DNA from: Pelobacter seleniigenes DSM 18267
Lineage (GTDB): Bacteria; Desulfobacterota; Desulfuromonadia; Desulfuromonadales; Geopsychrobacteraceae
DNA: 64,000 bases
Assembly (NCBI RefSeq): GCF_000711225.1
Contig: NZ_JOMG01000002.1
Location: forward strand, 2,430,501-2,494,500
Direction of reading: 5' to 3'
How positions within the stretch are numbered: position 1 is the stretch's first letter; each line of letters starts with the position of its first letter. Below are positions 17,253-24,693 of this stretch, piece after piece. The position numbers and the translations under genes were made by a program. The notes beneath the pieces are model-generated. The model made no database searches. It worked only from the letters and a program-made list of their open reading frames with translations, and was not told the DNA's origin.

Positions 17253-19001
17253 TCAGGCTCCGCTTGGCCCGAAGCGCGCCTGCCAGAGAGCGCTGAAAAA
17301 ATGCCGGGCATTGATCCCGATACTGCGGGTTCGGTAGCCGCCTTCCTGGATCAGCAAGGTCGGTACGGGCATGCGGCCGATGGTTGCGCCGACCCGGTCA
17401 AAATCTTCGGCGGTCAACGGCCAGGTGCCGGTCGGATCCCCTTTGGCCGTGTCGAGACCGAGACAGATCACCAGATAATCAGGCTTGAAACGGTTGATCT
17501 TTTTCACGGCTCTGTTCAGCGCGGCCAGATACTCGGCAGCGGTCAGGGTCTCCGCCAGGGGAAAGTTATGGTTAAAGCCGACCCCTTCCCCCTCGCCCTT
17601 TTCATCTTCGAACCCGCTGAAGTAGGGGTAGGCAAAGCTGGGATGGCCATGCAGGGAGACGGTCAGGACATCGCTCCGGCGATAAAAGATGACCTGCTGG
17701 CCGTTACCGTGATGATAATCGATATCAAGGATGGCAACCCGGCCGTACTCGGCCAGCAACTGCGCGGCAATGGCGGCATTGTTGAAATAGCAGAAGCCGC
17801 CGAAGGCGCGCTGTTCGGCATGATGGCCGGGCGGGCGGACCAGCGCATAGGCAAGTTGAAAGCCTTCGAGAATGTGATGGGCTGCGCTCAGCGCGCAGTC
17901 GACGGCGCCGCGGGCGGCATGCCAGGCATTAGCGTTCAAGGGGGTGAAGGTATCGATACAATAGTAGCCGGCCCGGACGGCCAACTCTTTGGGCGGGCGG
18001 GCACTGTTGCGGACCGGGAACACATAGGGATAGAGGGATTTCCCCGGGGCCAGATTATGGCAGACCTTACGCAGGTAAGCGACATAGTCGCGATCATGAA
18101 CGCTGGTCAACACCGACTCCGGGAAATTTTGCGCCGGGAGCAGTTCAAAGAGGGCGGTTTTTTCCAGTTCCTGGCGGATCGATTTGATTCTGACCGGGGA
18201 TTCGACATAGCCGCGTTCGCGCACATGGTGGATATCGTGGCGCTCGTTGATGAGCAGGGCGATTTTTTGTTTGCGCGCCAGCTTCGGGCGACCATCCAGA
18301 GCATTGTTGCGCAGATATCTCGGCGCTCTGAGGCGGACCGGATCCTCCGTAAAGGAGGCGACCACCATGGCGATGTAGTCCGGCGAACAGACCGTACCGT
18401 AGCGGCGCTCGAGGATGGCCCGGACGATCTTGCGGGCAAGTTCCAGTGGCAGCTCCGGGGTCTGACCAAGGGGGTCGAACACCAGGTAGGGTGGGTTGTC
18501 GTCGCCCGGTTGCAGAGGTGTTTCGTAGGCCGTTCCGGCGATCGGCCGGGCCTGATAGCGCTCGTAGAATTTCAGCCGGGCCCGGTTCTGCTTGAGAATC
18601 TCCGGATCGCTACAGAGGGCCGGATCGTCCGGCAGGCACTCAAAAAATATGCCGCACGCATGCAGTGCCAGGGCTTCCTCACGCAGGTGCTCATAGAGCG
18701 CGCCGCCGATACCACCGGAGGTAATCCGTTTGGCGGTGGAGATATAATCGAGGAAGCAGAAGCCCAGTTTTTGATCGTGGGACAACAGGGCAAAGCCTTG
18801 GACCCGATGACGGCCGTCTTCGGCAATATAAAGAATGGAGCGGAAGCCCTGCTTGAGAGGATCGCGCAGCAACTCGGGAATTTTAGCAATATCGTCTGCG
18901 GCGAGGAGCGGGAACTGGTCGCGGAGGATCTGCTGCACCTCCTTGACCGCCGACTGATTGAGCGGCCTTAAATCATCATGAATACGCCGAATCCGGAACA
19001 C
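17253..19001 (-). CDS. GNAT acetyltransferase fused to class II-type histone deacetylase/amidohydrolase
   Basis: 582 residues. Residues 1-160 look like a GNAT domain (VQGFALLSHD, then the acyl-CoA loop RITSGGIGGALYEHL). Residues ~240-575 are a zinc deacetylase of the HDAC/acetylpolyamine amidohydrolase superfamily: GHHAE (392-396), DIDYHHGNG (426-434; the Zn ligands should be D428 and H430), D517 (LGLDTAKGDP) and the catalytic Tyr of EGGY (Y556). Both active sites look intact, so one chain may add and remove acyl groups or handle two acyl substrates. The start is GTG 19001, chosen for GGAGGT 8 nt upstream. It is followed after 144 bp by the amidoligase cluster on the same strand. The substrate is unknown; acetylpolyamine is one possibility. 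Confidence 0.88.
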   Translation of the reverse strand: MFRIRRIHDDLRPLNQSAVKEVQQILRDQFPLLAADDIAKIPELLRDPLKQGFRSILYIAEDGRHRVQGFALLSHDQKLGFCFLDYISTAKRITSGGIGGALYEHLREEALALHACGIFFECLPDDPALCSDPEILKQNRARLKFYERYQARPIAGTAYETPLQPGDDNPPYLVFDPLGQTPELPLELARKIVRAILERRYGTVCSPDYIAMVVASFTEDPVRLRAPRYLRNNALDGRPKLARKQKIALLINERHDIHHVRERGYVESPVRIKSIRQELEKTALFELLPAQNFPESVLTSVHDRDYVAYLRKVCHNLAPGKSLYPYVFPVRNSARPPKELAVRAGYYCIDTFTPLNANAWHAARGAVDCALSAAHHILEGFQLAYALVRPPGHHAEQRAFGGFCYFNNAAIAAQLLAEYGRVAILDIDYHHGNGQQVIFYRRSDVLTVSLHGHPSFAYPYFSGFEDEKGEGEGVGFNHNFPLAETLTAAEYLAALNRAVKKINRFKPDYLVICLGLDTAKGDPTGTWPLTAEDFDRVGATIGRMPVPTLLIQEGGYRTRSIGINARHFFSALWQARFGPSGA

Positions 19002-19046
19002 TCTGGGACCTCCGCAGCGGAAGGAGAGAACCGCCTGACAGCGGGC

Positions 19047-19075
19047 CTGGCAAAGGCCGGGACGGCCTTTGCCAG
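19047..19075 (-). promoter_or_regulatory. Perfect hairpin at the 5' end of the GNAT-deacetylase leader
   Basis: CTGGCAAAGGCC (19047-19058) and GGCCTTTGCCAG (19064-19075) form a perfect 12-bp stem with a 5-nt loop. It begins within a base or two of the start site expected from the promoter at 19083-19110, so the transcript would open with this stem. Such 5' hairpins usually protect mRNA; alternatively it terminates the upstream M20 transcript, though no T-run follows. Confidence 0.55.
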
Positions 19076-19082
19076 CAACCTG

Positions 19083-19110
19083 CTTATACGCTTAATTTTG
19101 GCCTTGTCAA
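19083..19110 (-). promoter_or_regulatory. Sigma-70 promoter for the GNAT-deacetylase gene
   Basis: On the minus strand a perfect TTGACA (19110-19105) is followed by a 16-bp spacer and TATAAG (19088-19083). Transcription would start near 19076, giving a ~75-nt leader before GTG 19001. It is one of the best housekeeping promoters in the window and may drive the deacetylase gene and the amidoligase cluster downstream. Confidence 0.7.
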
Positions 19111-19171
19111 CGGCAAACAATGGGGCTTGAAAAATACTTTTGAAAACCGTCAAGTTGTTGATATTCAGAGT

Positions 19172-20308
19172 TTATTGGAACCCTTCTCCCAGGGCCAGCG
19201 CCGCATAGACCCGCGCCGCCGCCTCAACTTCGGCCAGGCTGGTCTGCTCTTCCGCGGTATGGGCGGTTTCCAGGGAACCGGGGCCGAGGATAAGCGGTTT
19301 GCTGCCTGCCTGGAAAAACAGGTTACCATCCGAGTGGGAGCGAAACGGGACGAACTCCAGCGGCAGGTTGAGGCGCGGAAACACCTCTTCCAAGGTCACA
19401 GATAACGGGTTGTTGCGGTCCAGCTGGTAGCCGCCCGACTCAAAATCAAAGGACACCTCCAACTGCAGACCTTTGATGGCGCGACGGGTTTTGACCAGGA
19501 TTTTCTCCAGTTCCTGGCGCACCCGGGCCGGGTCGGTGTCCGGGGAGAGATGCAGATCGATCATCGCTTCGCAGCGATCCGGGACTACAAAGCCGGCCCG
19601 GGATGAACTCATCTCGCGGATGGAGTAGATCAGCTTCGGTTCCTCGGTGCTGTCGAACAGGGTGGCCCGTTCGATCTGCAGCAGAACCCGCAGCATCGAT
19701 TCGATGGCGTTATGCCCCAGTTCCGGCAACGATGAATGAATGCGCCGCCCCTGCGTGGTCAGGGCAATTTCCATATAGCCGAAATGACTGAACGCCGGCA
19801 ACAGCGAGGTCGGTTCGCCGATGACCACCCAGGCCGGGCATTCCTGCTCCAGAAAGCGGGCGCTGCCATCGCCGTTTTCCTCTTCCCCGACCACCAGCAG
19901 CAGCCCGACGGAGGGGCGTTCGGCCTCGGGCAGGCTGGCCAGGGCCAGCCAGGTTTCGACCATGGCCGCGCAGCCGCCCTTCATATCCGCGCTGCCAAGA
20001 CCGCGGACCACGCCCCATTTCTCCTTTGCCGCATAGTCTTCAATATCCCAGGCGGCCACGGTGTCGACATGGCCGACCAGGTACAGGAGCGGCGGTTCCG
20101 GCCCCATCCGGGCCACCAGGTTGAAGCGTTCCTCTTCGACCTCCTGGCGCTGCACCGGGATGCCGGTCGCGGCAAGGATTTCTTCCAGATAGAGCTGGAT
20201 ATCCTCCTCTTTGCCGGATGGCGAATAGATATCGATCATCTCCAGCAGGGTCCGGCGCAGCCGTTCCGGATCGATGGCTGCCCAGACCTGTTCCAGCCGT
20301 TTGCTCAT
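19172..20308 (-). CDS. M20-family metallohydrolase (ArgE/DapE/aminoacylase type)
   Basis: 378 residues, normal for the family. The two-metal site is readable: H-x-D in LVGHVDTVA, D in GLGSADMKGG, the catalytic EE in VVGEEENGDG, the metal Glu in VIGEPTS and a late His in LETAHTAEEQ; the dimerisation lid His sits in RRIHSSLP. Members remove acyl or aminoacyl groups from amino acids and small peptides (acetylornithine, succinyl-diaminopimelate, N-acyl amino acids). The start overlaps the upstream GNAT stop by 4 bp (ATGA), and GGAAAGGA precedes it. The coupled acetyltransferase hints that the pair act on one N-acylated amine. I cannot tell ArgE from DapE from the sequence, and no arg or dap genes are nearby. 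Confidence 0.88.
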   Translation of the reverse strand: MSKRLEQVWAAIDPERLRRTLLEMIDIYSPSGKEEDIQLYLEEILAATGIPVQRQEVEEERFNLVARMGPEPPLLYLVGHVDTVAAWDIEDYAAKEKWGVVRGLGSADMKGGCAAMVETWLALASLPEAERPSVGLLLVVGEEENGDGSARFLEQECPAWVVIGEPTSLLPAFSHFGYMEIALTTQGRRIHSSLPELGHNAIESMLRVLLQIERATLFDSTEEPKLIYSIREMSSSRAGFVVPDRCEAMIDLHLSPDTDPARVRQELEKILVKTRRAIKGLQLEVSFDFESGGYQLDRNNPLSVTLEEVFPRLNLPLEFVPFRSHSDGNLFFQAGSKPLILGPGSLETAHTAEEQTSLAEVEAAARVYAALALGEGFQ

Positions 20309-20811
20309 ACTTTTCCTTTCCGGCGTTTTTTATGTTTTTTGGACAGGTTCAGCGTCATGTAAACATGCTTCTGGATATGACCGAACCCCTGTTTTTTGAA
20401 AAAGTGGATCCCGGCCTCATTGTCGGCATCGGTATCGATGAGCATCATCCGTACCCCCTGTTCGACCATGCGGTGTTTAAGTTCGGCAAACAACTGGGCG
20501 CCGGTGCCGCCTTTCTGCAGCCCGGGTTTGACACCGATCCAGACCAGGTAGCCGTATTTCCAGGGGGAATTCTGCTTTTCCACGGTCGTGCCCAGGGCAA
20601 AGCCGACCACTTCACCGGCCAGTTCCGCCACCAGGCAGAGTTCATTGTCGGAGTTGAACATCGTGGTGATTTCGTATTCGTCCCAGGTGCGGTACATGCT
20701 GGGCGAAAACTCAGAGGTGAACAGTTGCTCACCCAGGTGAAAAACCGCCGCCAAATCATCGATGGTCATGGAACGGACGTCAAGCTGCTGTTCGTTGTGC
20801 TGTTGGGTCAT
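20305..20811 (-). CDS. GNAT-family N-acetyltransferase
   Basis: 168 residues with the GNAT order: strand/helix start (VRSMTIDDLAAVFHLGEQLF), central strand LVAELAGEVVGFALG, then acetyl-CoA loop VWIGVKPGLQKGGTGAQLF with the Q-x-x-G-x-G signature, and a C-terminal FFKKQGFGH. ATG 20811 is preferred because the residues encoded upstream of it look non-conserved, although no strong ribosome site precedes it. The basic tail KKHKKRRKGK is unusual. It is the first gene of a two-gene operon with the M20 hydrolase. The acceptor is not predictable. Confidence 0.85.
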   Translation of the reverse strand: MTQQHNEQQLDVRSMTIDDLAAVFHLGEQLFTSEFSPSMYRTWDEYEITTMFNSDNELCLVAELAGEVVGFALGTTVEKQNSPWKYGYLVWIGVKPGLQKGGTGAQLFAELKHRMVEQGVRMMLIDTDADNEAGIHFFKKQGFGHIQKHVYMTLNLSKKHKKRRKGKV

Positions 20812-21091
20812 GGAATACCGTCGCTGGAAAAGAGTCTGGGGTCTATTGAAAATACAAACCGAAACAGTGTTGAATTGTATACTGATCTGCAACAAAGTGC
20901 CAGTTCTGCACCGATTTCGGCCGCGCCAACGGATGACGGGGCCCGCTTCTTCAGGCTCTTGTGTTTTTTTCCGGTTGGCTACTTGAAGCGGAGGGGGAAG
21001 GGCCTTAAGCTAAATTCAACCGCCCTGCCGCGCAGGAGTAAGGGTTGATCCTGACCGTTTGTCGCACCATCAGCCGAGGAGATCTGCCGCT

Positions 21092-21394
21092 ATGTCGAAA
21101 AGAAATCAAGCGCCTTATTTAGCCCATGTTTTTGTCTGCACCAACGATCGTGGCGGGGCTAGAAAATCCTGTGCGGACAATGCCAGTCCGCGGCTTAAAG
21201 AAGCCTTGAAGGTGCTGGTGAATGAGCAGGGCTGGCAGGGGCGGGTCAGGGTCTCTACCGCAGGCTGCCTGGGGCTTTGCGCCCAGGGGCCGAATGTGCT
21301 GATCTATCCGCAACAGATCTGGTTTTCTGACGTTTCCGTCGCGGACCTGGACGAGATCATGGCAACCCTGGAGCAGCTGGTCGCCGGCCACTGA
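21092..21394 (+). CDS. Thioredoxin-like 2Fe-2S ferredoxin
   Basis: 100 residues. Cysteines follow the thioredoxin-like ferredoxin pattern: HVFVCTNDRGGARKSC, then STAGCLGLCAQGP, ending near VLIYPQQIWFSDV. Close relatives are the (2Fe-2S) ferredoxins of nitrogen fixers and the NuoE C-terminal fold. ATG 21092 has GAGGAGAT upstream; an in-frame ATG at 21059 does not. It is a single gene convergent with the kinase-like gene 10 bp away and divergent from the GNAT-M20 operon. It is probably a low-potential electron carrier; its partner is unknown. Confidence 0.88.
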   Translation: MSKRNQAPYLAHVFVCTNDRGGARKSCADNASPRLKEALKVLVNEQGWQGRVRVSTAGCLGLCAQGPNVLIYPQQIWFSDVSVADLDEIMATLEQLVAGH

Positions 21395-21404
21395 GGCGCT
21401 TTGC

Positions 21405-23381
21405 TCAGTCGAAGGCGAGGACCCCGCTCATGCCGCTGTCCGCCGGGCGGATAAGCTGCTCGAAGGCGGTCTCTTTCAGCGTTGCCATCTCCCCCAGGGT
21501 AATGGTCTGCTGGGTGTTGATTTCGCTCTCGCAGGTATTATAGGTGGTATTGTAAAACGCGATCCGCTTGTTCTTGTCCAGCCCCATTTGCAGCAGCTGC
21601 TGCGCGCCCTGGCGGAGCAGCTTCAATTTGTCGTACAGGTCCTCCCGGCTGGTCACCGACCAGACTCCCAGGTAGATGGGGCTGTTGACGTTGCGGACAT
21701 CCCCGACCAGTTCGCCACGCAACAGTTCATCCCGGCTGCGTTTGAGATAGGGGACAAAATCGAGATGTTCGGCGAGCTTGCGGTCGGTGGCCAGAAAGCG
21801 GCCGTTGACCGGGTCGAGGGTAAAGATCATGGTGCGGTCGGTGGCCTGGCCGTAGCTCTGGAAGAGAACATCCTTGTAGGCCTGGAACGGCACATTCCGC
21901 AGGATGCAGGTTTCGTATTTGTTGATTCGCCGGGTAATCCCCAGCAGCCAGGAGCGGATTGAATTGTTGTCGATGCGGCATTTACCCAGCTCTTCTTTAA
22001 GGAAGTTGAAGCTCTGGTCGCCAAAGCGGTAAAGCAGCACGTTCTGGAAGATGTCACGGATGTTGTTGTAGCGGCTGAAGTGGTAAAGCAGATCGTAACT
22101 GAACAGCTCCATCTGGCGGAGTTGCCAGATGAAGATGGTGATCTCCTTGCGGCTGGTCTCCGGGGTCAGCCGGGCTTTCTGGGTGGCTTTGATCATTCTC
22201 ACGTAGCGGGTGCTCAACTCATCCAGCAGGCTGCTGTCCCGGGTGGTGCTTTTTTTCAGGCGGATAACCCAGGTGGTCGAGATCCCAGGCTCGCTGGTGA
22301 CCTCAATATGTTCACTGCCGAAGGTTGCATAGATCTGCCTGGTGCCGACCCCTTCGCCGGTCGCCGTCTTGCTTTTGGTCGAGTTGCCGACAAACTGCGG
22401 CAGCTGGTCCGCCCCCTTTTGCAGGCGTTCGGCAGCGATACCGATGCCGTTGTCGGTGATGCTGAGGGTTACGGTATCGTCCTGCTGTTCCAGGAGAAAC
22501 TCGATGCGGCCGCGGCGCCCGGCCGCCTTGATAGCGTCCAGGGCATTGGCGACGATATTGATCAGCGCCCGGCTGCAACTCAGATAACTGCTGTTGACCG
22601 GATCGATCTTGGACTTGAGGATCAGTTGCACCTCGCAGTTGCTGTCCACCGCTTCGATAAAAGGAATGACCCGCTCGGTGATCAGCTCCTGAAATGACAC
22701 CTTGTGCTCCAGGTGAATTTTATCTTCATAGCGATTCAGGGTGTTGAGCATCGAGGTCGTCTCGCGATTGATGTTTTCCGCGACCTGGTTGAAGTTGTCC
22801 ACCGACAGCATGGCGGTCATGTCGAACAGGACCCGAAGGGATTTTTTGACGTCATGGCGCACCCGCGACAGTTCCTCCACCACCGAAACTTCCGGATGGG
22901 TGGCGGAATCGAGCTTGTCCAGCAGGGTTGCCGCCGTGACCGACATCAGATGAAAGCGCATCCTTCTGAACACGGTCAGGTCGGTGATGGTAAAGCCGCG
23001 GGTGGTGAAAAAGTCGATGGAGCTGAGCAGCTTTTCCCAGACGTACAGATAGATGTTCGCTTCCGGGGCGACCTGGCTGGCGAGGATGTGCAGGAAGGCC
23101 GAGCCGATCCCCTTGCCCCGGCCAAAGGGGTTGGTCACCAGTTTGTAGATATGAAAGCTCTGCTGATCCGGGGTGGCATAAACCAGCAGATAGCCGAGCA
23201 GCTCCCCCTTTTCCTCCCAGACCAGGCTATGCTCGTAAGCGATATCGATGGTGCGATGCTGAATATAGGGTGAGGGGATCACCAGGGTATCGATATTCAG
23301 TAACGCGGATTGGCGGATGGCGCGTTCATAAGCCGGGGTCAGCTGTTTGATGTAAGGATATTGGCCGGGATTCCATTCCAT
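21405..23381 (-). CDS. GNAT domain fused to a histidine-kinase-like ATPase, with an unknown C-terminal domain
   Basis: 658 residues. Residues ~1-145 are a GNAT-like fold with the acyl-CoA loop NPFGRGKGIGSAFL (84-97). Residues 165-225 resemble a dimerisation/phosphoacceptor helix with SRVRHDVKKS (H176). Residues 265-375 are a HATPase_c domain: N-box NIVANALDAI (N279), G1 DNGIGI (310-315) and G2 GEGVGTRQIYATFG. The last ~280 residues (rich in aromatic and basic helices, LRQMELFSYDLLYHFSRYNN onward) match nothing I recognise. There are no membrane helices and no receiver domain, so input may be an acyl-CoA or small molecule sensed in the cytoplasm. No response regulator gene is adjacent. The combination is uncommon. 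Confidence 0.75.
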   Translation of the reverse strand: MEWNPGQYPYIKQLTPAYERAIRQSALLNIDTLVIPSPYIQHRTIDIAYEHSLVWEEKGELLGYLLVYATPDQQSFHIYKLVTNPFGRGKGIGSAFLHILASQVAPEANIYLYVWEKLLSSIDFFTTRGFTITDLTVFRRMRFHLMSVTAATLLDKLDSATHPEVSVVEELSRVRHDVKKSLRVLFDMTAMLSVDNFNQVAENINRETTSMLNTLNRYEDKIHLEHKVSFQELITERVIPFIEAVDSNCEVQLILKSKIDPVNSSYLSCSRALINIVANALDAIKAAGRRGRIEFLLEQQDDTVTLSITDNGIGIAAERLQKGADQLPQFVGNSTKSKTATGEGVGTRQIYATFGSEHIEVTSEPGISTTWVIRLKKSTTRDSSLLDELSTRYVRMIKATQKARLTPETSRKEITIFIWQLRQMELFSYDLLYHFSRYNNIRDIFQNVLLYRFGDQSFNFLKEELGKCRIDNNSIRSWLLGITRRINKYETCILRNVPFQAYKDVLFQSYGQATDRTMIFTLDPVNGRFLATDRKLAEHLDFVPYLKRSRDELLRGELVGDVRNVNSPIYLGVWSVTSREDLYDKLKLLRQGAQQLLQMGLDKNKRIAFYNTTYNTCESEINTQQTITLGEMATLKETAFEQLIRPADSGMSGVLAFD

Positions 23382-23555
23382 AGCAGTGGCCCACCTCTGG
23401 CTGGAAAAGGGTTGGTTGTGCCGGGTCAGATGCTCACTATCTTAGCAAACTCGAAGCGGTTGGGGCCAATTATTAAGGAGGCGGTTTTTGTGACGGTCTG
23501 CTCAGCCGGATCGCCCGGAGAGCCGCGGAGCCGGCGCAGGGAGGGCCTGGGGAAG

Positions 23556-23584
23556 ACCGACCGGATCATGGCGATCCGGTCGGT
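23556..23584 (-). terminator. Hairpin after the rhodanese gene
   Basis: ACCGACCGGATC (23556-23567) and GATCCGGTCGGT (23573-23584) form a perfect 12-bp stem with a 5-nt loop, 17 bp past the stop of the rhodanese gene at 23602. Only a short T-run follows (CTTCCCC), so it is a probable rather than certain terminator of the four-gene minus-strand cluster. Confidence 0.55.
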
Positions 23585-23601
23585 GAATGGTCGGGACGGG
23601 A

Positions 23602-24138
23602 TCAGTCGACGGTTTCGACCGGCAGGTCCGCACCTTTCCAGGCGAAGATGCCGCCGGGATAACGATAAACGTTTTTGTAGCCCAGCTTTTTGGCCCAGAC
23701 CGCACCGTTGTGGCTGCGGGTACATTTGACAAAACCGCAGTAGATGACAATGGTGCGCTCTTTGTCCGGACCCAACAAGGCGGCGAAATCCTGCTCTGAT
23801 TTGCCGTCGGTTTCTTTGCTGTCCCAGCTGGTCATGTCCGGAATCGGAAACAGGAACTGTACGGCACCGGGAACATGACCTTTTTTGTAGCTGTCCGCAA
23901 AGGGCATGGTGTCGACAATAAGCATATCCTTGCCCTCATCCTGCCATTTTTTCAGCTCTGCCGTGGTCACCACAGCATAACCGCCGCGCTGTACTTCACG
24001 GACCAGTTTGACTGCTGACTGTTCGGTTTTGACTTCAGCTTCGAACTTGTTGCCGAACCCGAAGGCCATGGCTGACCCCGCCGTAGCCAGCAGAAACAGC
24101 AACAGCAGCGGGAGCATGATCAGTTTATTGCGAGACAT
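23602..24138 (-). CDS. Exported rhodanese-domain protein
   Basis: 178 residues with a signal peptide (LIMLPLLLLFLLATAGSAMA). A single rhodanese domain follows: DMLIVDTMPFADSYKKGHVPGAVQF and the active-site loop CGFVKCTRSHN, then GYKNVYRYPGGIFAWKG. The loop has the catalytic Cys position but not the classic CxxGxR form, so sulfur transfer may be altered. Three bases separate it from the upstream MauE stop, and the MauE 3' end (AAGGAGGAATAA) supplies its ribosome site, so the two are tightly coupled. It probably acts in the periplasm in thiol or persulfide chemistry with MauE. Confidence 0.88.
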   Translation of the reverse strand: MSRNKLIMLPLLLLFLLATAGSAMAFGFGNKFEAEVKTEQSAVKLVREVQRGGYAVVTTAELKKWQDEGKDMLIVDTMPFADSYKKGHVPGAVQFLFPIPDMTSWDSKETDGKSEQDFAALLGPDKERTIVIYCGFVKCTRSHNGAVWAKKLGYKNVYRYPGGIFAWKGADLPVETVD

Positions 24139-24141
24139 CGG

Positions 24142-24669
24142 TTATTCCTCCTTGGATGAGGCCTGTCCCGTGCTGGTTCGCAACCAGGGCGCGGGGCGCA
24201 GGCGGTTCTGAAAACGCCATGCATAAAGGTATGCAATGGCCGATAAAAATCCACAGTCGCGGAGCAGGGCCCCACGCAGATCATGAAATGCGGCGGCCTC
24301 GGGATCGTTCGGGCCGAAACAGCCGCAGTCGATATCCAGTCCCAGGTGGATTCCGTAGCCCAGCACCGCCATGAACAACAGCAGCTGCAGGGTGAGCAGG
24401 AGCAAGGCGCCGCGTTTTTCCAGCAGCAGACCGCCGGCGGCAATGAGTTCCAGGGCGATCAGCAGCACGGCTGCCCCGGTAACCAGGGGTTCGGGGAGCA
24501 AGCCGTAAGCGGCAATGGTGGTGGCGAATTCCTGCGGGGCGAGGGCCTTGCTGAGGCCGGGCCAGAAGAAGACGCCGACCAGCAGCAGGCGCAACAGCTG
24601 ATAGACGCCGCGGCCGGGGCGACTGCGCAGGAAGCGGGGAACCATTGACTGCAATGATTGTGCTGACAT
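24142..24669 (-). CDS. MauE/DoxX-like redox membrane protein
   Basis: 175 residues with about four membrane helices. The conserved DIDCGCFGPNDPE sequence after the third helix is the MauE signature: a CxC pair at the periplasmic face. In methylamine users MauE helps form disulfides in methylamine dehydrogenase, and DoxX/MauE relatives often pass thiol equivalents across the membrane. Here the partners are a CCG iron-sulfur protein upstream and exported rhodaneses on either side, suggesting electron flow from the cytoplasm to periplasmic persulfides or disulfides (inference). A second rhodanese-MauE pair lies at 46421-47394. Confidence 0.82.
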   Translation of the reverse strand: MSAQSLQSMVPRFLRSRPGRGVYQLLRLLLVGVFFWPGLSKALAPQEFATTIAAYGLLPEPLVTGAAVLLIALELIAAGGLLLEKRGALLLLTLQLLLFMAVLGYGIHLGLDIDCGCFGPNDPEAAAFHDLRGALLRDCGFLSAIAYLYAWRFQNRLRPAPWLRTSTGQASSKEE

Positions 24670-24693
24670 GGCCTGCCCGTGCTGGTTCGAGGA

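Noticed and set aside
23490-23729. 80-codon plus-strand frame with a strong AAGGAGG site and GTG start
   Set aside because: It is Arg/Pro-rich, runs antisense into the rhodanese gene across its hairpin terminator, and resembles no family. The ribosome site is likely chance.
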